This document shows, in pieces, positions 60,655-64,000 of a stretch of 64,000 bases of DNA. The notes below the pieces were generated by a model that saw nothing but the letters and a program-made list of their open reading frames with translations, made no database searches and was not told the DNA's origin. A program made the translations under genes and the position numbers. The stretch covers positions 3,224,001 to 3,288,000 of the forward strand of contig OX595985.1 in NCBI GenBank assembly GCA_951394045.1, given 5' to 3'. The stretch's first letter is position 1, and each line of letters begins with the position of its first letter. Source of the stretch: Nitzschia sp. DOCU1. Taxonomy: Eukaryota; Bacillariophyta; Bacillariophyceae; Bacillariales; Bacillariaceae.

Positions 60655-60676
60655 TGCATTTTCCGGCCCTCTGATG
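60655..60676 (-). repeat. Right terminal inverted repeat
   Basis: 22 bases ending CCGGCCCTCTGATG, inverted copy of 44720-44741 with one mismatch. Confidence 0.75.
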
Positions 60677-60677
60677 C

Positions 60678-60838
60678 GGGGGCATATCTGACCTTGATGG
60701 AACCTTGACTGAAGCACGAGCGACCAATTCGGCCGAATCAGAATTCGGGAACGCTCTCATTGGGGGCATATCTGACCCTGATGGAACCTTGACTAAAGCA
60801 CGAGCGACCGATTCGGCCGAATCAGAACTCGGGAATGC
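60678..60838 (+). repeat. 84-bp tandem pair next to the right end
   Basis: Unit 1 at 60678-60754 and unit 2 at 60762-60838 (period 84), differing at about five positions. Each starts GGGGGCATATCTGACC and contains the palindrome GATTCGGCCGAATC (with A/G change in unit 1). The GGGCATAT word links them to the 16-kb element although they lie just outside its right TIR. Confidence 0.85.
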
Positions 60839-61150
60839 AAGGCATATACCTATTATTTAGTGTCTAAGACTTTTAGATATGCCACACCTCGACCGAATGC
60901 AAAAAGTCGTTGCATCCAATGTCGTGCTCTGAAGATTCACGAATGGCTACCCTATAGAAGTTTTGAATGCAAGCAACTGTGTTTCACTATTTTCTATGTT
61001 ACAGCTAACTTGCCACCAATGCCATCAATGCAAGCCACTGTGCTTGGTAGGCTTTGGTAGGCTTTCTACCAATTCCTACAAAGCGGCGCTCTGCAATCAC
61101 CGAGCTTCGCAAAAAGAAGCCACATTTTCCTCTCGGCAACGATTGCAAGC
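60839..61150. other. Intergenic region
   Basis: No gene supported. It contains a repeated GGTAGGCTTT at 61047-61064, and presumably the promoter of the next ORF. Confidence 0.4.
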
Positions 61151-61657
61151 ATGGTTTCCACACGCTCGCACACAAAACGCCCTGCGCTTCAATCTCCACC
61201 GGACCCTCATCCACGTTCAAGCCTTTCAGCTCCTCCTTCTTCGAAGAAGAAAACGCCTACAAGCAACACTACTGCTGCTTCTCGTCAGCGGTCGAAGAGC
61301 TCACCCCCGTCTTTGCTTGCAAAAGGCCGAAAGAACGGTCTGCCACTCGAAGTCCGCAAGCAGCTTGTCATCGAAATCGAAAAGCAAGGCGGAATCCAAG
61401 TCCTCTGTGATTCCAACCAGCAAGATATTTCCAAGCTTCTCAACAAACTTGGTGGGTTTTTTGGAAACAAACGCGGTGACGAAGTTGAACGTCGGACACA
61501 GGCTCGACACTTTGTCAAACATCTGAAAAAGGTCAACTCTCAAGGCGACTACAAGCGCATTCTTGGATCGTATCTTTGTGTGGAGTCCTTCGACAGCTAC
61601 GTGGCATCGAATCCGGATTTTGACTTGAGAAAGGTTTCGTTCAAGCCTCGTTCTTAG
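61151..61657 (+). CDS. Small basic hypothetical protein
   Basis: 168 residues from ATG 61151 (MVSTRSHTKRPALQSPP). The first third is a basic, Ser/Pro-rich unstructured tail with possible nuclear localisation (SSKKKTPTS). It is followed by a compact helical part: LPLEVRKQLVIEIEKQGGI, then NKRGDEVERRTQARHFVKHL and GDYKRILGSYLCVESF. The 'LP-x-x-x-[RK]-x-x-LV-x-[ED]-IE-x-x-GG' opening looks like a module common in uncharacterised diatom proteins, but I cannot name a family. An (AGC)7 microsatellite follows at 61676-61696. Confidence 0.55.
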   Translation: MVSTRSHTKRPALQSPPDPHPRSSLSAPPSSKKKTPTSNTTAASRQRSKSSPPSLLAKGRKNGLPLEVRKQLVIEIEKQGGIQVLCDSNQQDISKLLNKLGGFFGNKRGDEVERRTQARHFVKHLKKVNSQGDYKRILGSYLCVESFDSYVASNPDFDLRKVSFKPRS

Positions 61658-61675
61658 TCTTTGAATAGGGCAAGA

Positions 61676-61696
61676 AGCAGCAGCAGCAGCAGCAGC
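61676..61696 (+). repeat. (AGC)7 microsatellite
   Basis: Seven AGC units right after the stop of the 61151-61657 ORF, in its likely 3' untranslated region. Confidence 0.9.
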
Positions 61697-62367
61697 GACA
61701 ACAACAAGTCAAGCAGCTTTTCACCAACGATTTCCGACCTTGCAAGAAAGCTGAGCTTTGGTGCCCGATTGAGTGACGACGAGTGCAGTACACTGCTTTG
61801 CACGTCGACTCCTTCGAATGATTGTAGTCCAAAATTATTAGTCTACTTAGTCATGTGTGACATCATGTGTGATGACGTAGCATGACGAAAGCGTTGCGCG
61901 CGGACGCGGACGCTAGGCCGGTCTCGGACATCGTCGGACAGGCCCATAACCTATTGACGTCACCGATGACGTGACGTTGCACGACACAGGCATTGCGCAT
62001 GACTCCTGCTGGTCGAATGCCGATGAGATCCTAGTGTCAATGCCACCTAAGATCTGGCACCTCGATGACATTGAGGTAACTATACTTTATTCCAGAGTAG
62101 CTGACGACGTCCAAAGAACCCTAGTACAACGTCGTAGCTAGTCTACTACAAGATGCATCAACCTCCTGTTCGGATTGTTGTCAATGCATGTCAAAGGTCT
62201 CGACTCTACTCGAACTACGAGAGCCTACGAGACAACTTGCATGAGAAATACATCTAGTTTTTAACTTAGCCATAATTTTCACAACTATTTCGATCCTACA
62301 AACGACGTAGTGCATAGTCTTAACACTCCACGACAATCGTCGTGATCAAGACTAACTTACCATCAAG
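61697..62367 (+). other. Gypsy leader and probable LTR region
   Basis: No ORF. By position this holds the 5' LTR and leader of the Gypsy element that starts gag at 62368; the matching 3' LTR is outside the window, so the borders cannot be set. A candidate LTR start is TGTGACATCATG near 61855. A short hairpin CACGAC/GTCGTG lies near 62327-62344. Confidence 0.5.
61955..61977 (+). promoter_or_regulatory. Cluster of TGACGT (CRE-like) motifs
   Basis: Three TGACGT words in 23 bases (61955, 61967, 61972), the first as the full palindrome TGACGTCA, with a fourth at 61873. These are bZIP/CREB-type binding sites. In diatoms TGACGT elements upstream of carbonic-anhydrase genes mediate CO2/cAMP response. 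The cluster lies in the presumed LTR, where it could set when the Gypsy element is transcribed; this is inference. Confidence 0.6.
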
Positions 62368-63543
62368 ATGAAGCTTTCTAACGCAACCGTCGCGGCCGTT
62401 GCCGCTATCCCTCGGAACGACATGATGAAAAGGGGTTTTCAACGCGCTCCAATCCCTATCCAACGTGAACCGGAAGTGATTGTGAACAAAGAGAAGCTTG
62501 TGACCTTCAAGTGCCGCAACATTCCCGACGATCCAAACTCGACTCAGTTTGAACTCTCGATTCTGCCTTTCAATGGCGACGAGTCGGCCGAGACCTGGTT
62601 TTGCTTGCAAGACAAGGCGGAAAAAGTGATCAAGGGTCAGAACTTGACCACTGGTCCGCAGAGGTACGAGTTCTATCGCCGTATCCTCATCGGAAAGGCT
62701 CTCGCCAGGTTCGAAGAGTCGGCAGCAGCCGCTGGAAACGAAACGATTGCAAATCTCAAGGCGACCCTACAAGGAGTCACCAATTACGTTCTCCCGGCTC
62801 GTGCACTTCAAACTCAGAAACGCTACATGCGCCGTTTGTGTCGCAAGCCTCCCGAGATGACCATGAAGGAGTACACCAGTCGCTTCCAGCAGCTCAACCA
62901 TTATTTGGCGTTGTTTGATACTACGCGTGGCGACAGGAACAAGCTACCCAAGGACGAGATTATCGAGCATGCAGAGTTTGCTATCCCCGCTAGTTGGCGT
63001 CAGCAGATGATCCTACAAGGTTTTGAGCCGATTGATCACACTTTGGATGAGTTCACCCAGTTCTGTGAGTGCCTCGAATTCACTGAAAAGTTACATGAAG
63101 CTAATCACGTCCGTAAGCCAAAGCCAGATGGCGCCCATCCTCCGAAGGGGAAGCGAGACCCGAGAATGGATCACTCGAAGCCCGCTGCTAAGCGCGGCGC
63201 CAATGACAAGACTCCTCCCTTTAAATGTGCCTACCATGGCCCTAACTGGTCCCACAACACCGGGGACTACAAGATGGTGGTGGCGCAGGCCCAGAAGATG
63301 GCTGCCGCCCATGGAAATTTCATCAAGAACGGCGAAAAGAAGCCTCGTTACGGCAACCGTACTTGGGTACGTGACGATGGCGGCGCCAACAAGAAAGAAG
63401 AACTGCATGCCATGATCCAGAACATGGTCAAGGATGCGGTCAAGGACGAGCGCAAGCGCAAGGCGGTTGATCCACCCGACGAGGAAAACTTCAATGTGGA
63501 TGAACTCTTGGCTAACCTTGTCGCTAGCGACGATGAAAACTGA
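62368..63543 (+). CDS. Gypsy-type gag
   Basis: 391 residues from ATG 62368 (MKLSNATVAAVAAIPRN) to TGA 63541. Core gag helices: AETWFCLQDKAEKVIKGQNL, ALQTQKRYMRRL, MTMKEYTSRFQQLNHYLALF and EIIEHAEFAIPASWRQQMIL. These correspond to the retrotransposon-gag fold that packs the RNA. Near the C-terminus, CAYHGPNWSHNTGDYK is the Cys/His box of this gag type (C-x-x-H-G...H-x-T-x-x-C-K), but the last Cys is Tyr here, so zinc binding may be impaired. The tail is basic. Pol continues in the same frame after the TGA. Confidence 0.85.
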   Translation: MKLSNATVAAVAAIPRNDMMKRGFQRAPIPIQREPEVIVNKEKLVTFKCRNIPDDPNSTQFELSILPFNGDESAETWFCLQDKAEKVIKGQNLTTGPQRYEFYRRILIGKALARFEESAAAAGNETIANLKATLQGVTNYVLPARALQTQKRYMRRLCRKPPEMTMKEYTSRFQQLNHYLALFDTTRGDRNKLPKDEIIEHAEFAIPASWRQQMILQGFEPIDHTLDEFTQFCECLEFTEKLHEANHVRKPKPDGAHPPKGKRDPRMDHSKPAAKRGANDKTPPFKCAYHGPNWSHNTGDYKMVVAQAQKMAAAHGNFIKNGEKKPRYGNRTWVRDDGGANKKEELHAMIQNMVKDAVKDERKRKAVDPPDEENFNVDELLANLVASDDEN

Positions 63544-64000
63544 AGGTGTGAGCGAGTTGTACACGAAAAAGCTAGTTTAATGCATAATGTTAAGGACGAT
63601 TTATCCTATTACAAAGTCTCTGAAAGAGTAAGTGGGAAACGCAAAAATTGCGGATGTGACGAAGTTTTCGTTTTCCACGAGCAACGCGATGGAGCACGAC
63701 ATGCGCGCCCATCTGTCTATATACCATCCGAGCCGGGCGAGGTCTTCGCCTCATTGGACCAATGCATTAACAACTACCGTATCGCGGCGGAATCGCACAC
63801 GATAACACGACTGTACAACCGGAGCTCACCAAAACGCCAGAAAACCGCGCCAGACGAAATTCCGTACTGTTTCGCGCAAATTAACACGCGCCTAGGCAAG
63901 GCCAAGGCGGCAGCGTTGACGACGCTACTAGACACCGGAGCATCACGAGGACTGATCTCCGAGAAGCATGTCAAGAAACTACGTGTCAGGACGACACCAT
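63544..64000 (+). CDS. Gypsy pol, protease start (runs off the window)
   Basis: Directly after the gag TGA the same frame is open to the end of the window (over 150 codons), starting RCERVVHEKASLMHNV. At 63931 it has TTLLDTGASRGLIS, the active site of an aspartic protease (D-T-G-A-S), followed by KHVKKLRVR. It lies where pol is expected, and the RT, RNase H and integrase would follow outside the window. As in the three Copia elements, the only barrier between gag and pol is one stop codon; there is an in-frame ATG at 63580 that could alternatively serve as a start. Confidence 0.8.

Larger units (their letters stand above)
44720..60676. mobile_element. ~16-kb TIR DNA transposon carrying transposase, 2OG oxygenase candidate and other cargo
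   Basis: Bounded by a 22-bp inverted repeat with one mismatch (44720-44741 and 60655-60676; core CAGAGGGCCGG). Inside are, left to right: an intron-containing gene (minus), an LRR gene (plus), a Plavaka/CACTA-like transposase (plus), a 1240-codon ORF (minus), an Fe(II)/2-oxoglutarate oxygenase candidate (plus) and a small basic protein (minus). The spacers share dispersed repeats (GTGTGACC...GGGCATAT; GGATTAT...TCAAA-GGATTT), which argues that the whole block evolved together. No clear target duplication is found; only AT is the same on both sides. Established parallel: in fungi, KDZ and Plavaka transposons travel with TET/JBP-type oxygenase genes. That this is one mobile unit is inference. 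Confidence 0.65.

Overview
The window looks like nuclear DNA of a diatom or close stramenopile relative. It holds eukaryotic retrotransposons and short GTAAGT...CAG introns. It also has a heat-shock-factor type DNA-binding protein of the kind diatoms have in large numbers, and Copia elements of the diatom type, in which one stop codon separates gag from pol. It is a repeat-rich region: about 85% is mobile DNA, a few probable host genes sit in a small island near 39-44 kb, and a 200-base assembly gap (N) lies at 43673-43872.

Layout. (1) 1-18.4 kb is a three-level nest. A non-LTR retrotransposon (minus strand, ORF1 plus endonuclease/RT ORF2) is split by a DIRS-type tyrosine-recombinase retrotransposon (378-13024) with split direct repeats A1...B1-A2-B2. 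The DIRS element is itself split inside its RT gene by a Copia element (4131-10681) with identical 201-bp LTRs and an AATT target duplication. (2) 19.4-20.0 kb holds a small intron-containing gene of unknown role. (3) 20.1-34.3 kb has a decayed Copia element (Copia-2) whose gag is split by a young Copia element (Copia-3, 25523-32050; LTRs differ at 1 of 276 positions; TTCTT target duplication). To its right come a second DIRS fragment and a diverged solo-type LTR. (4) 35.5-38.5 kb has an unknown ORF and an orphan Copia-type gag. (5) 39.2-43.2 kb is the host-like island: two hypothetical genes and an HSF-domain gene. (6) 44720-60676 is bounded by a 22-bp inverted repeat (one mismatch). It carries a Plavaka/CACTA-like transposase, a 1240-aa protein of unknown function, a candidate Fe(II)/2-oxoglutarate dioxygenase, an LRR gene with a frameshift, an intron-containing gene, a small basic protein and a family of interspersed intergenic repeats. 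I read it as one ~16-kb DNA transposon and consider it the most interesting object here. (7) 60.7-64.0 kb has an 84-bp tandem pair, a small hypothetical gene, and the start of a Gypsy element (gag, one in-frame TGA, then the protease) that runs off the window.

How things work together. All four LTR elements have gag and pol in the same frame separated by exactly one stop codon, which suggests stop readthrough as the shared way of making pol. The non-LTR element couples ORF1 to ORF2 through a TAATG overlap. In the three Copia elements the sequence next to the 5' LTR resembles a tRNA anticodon loop, pointing to priming by tRNA halves. Most elements carry stops, frameshifts or insertions and are probably dead as single copies, although the near-identical repeats of Copia-1, Copia-3 and the DIRS element show recent movement.
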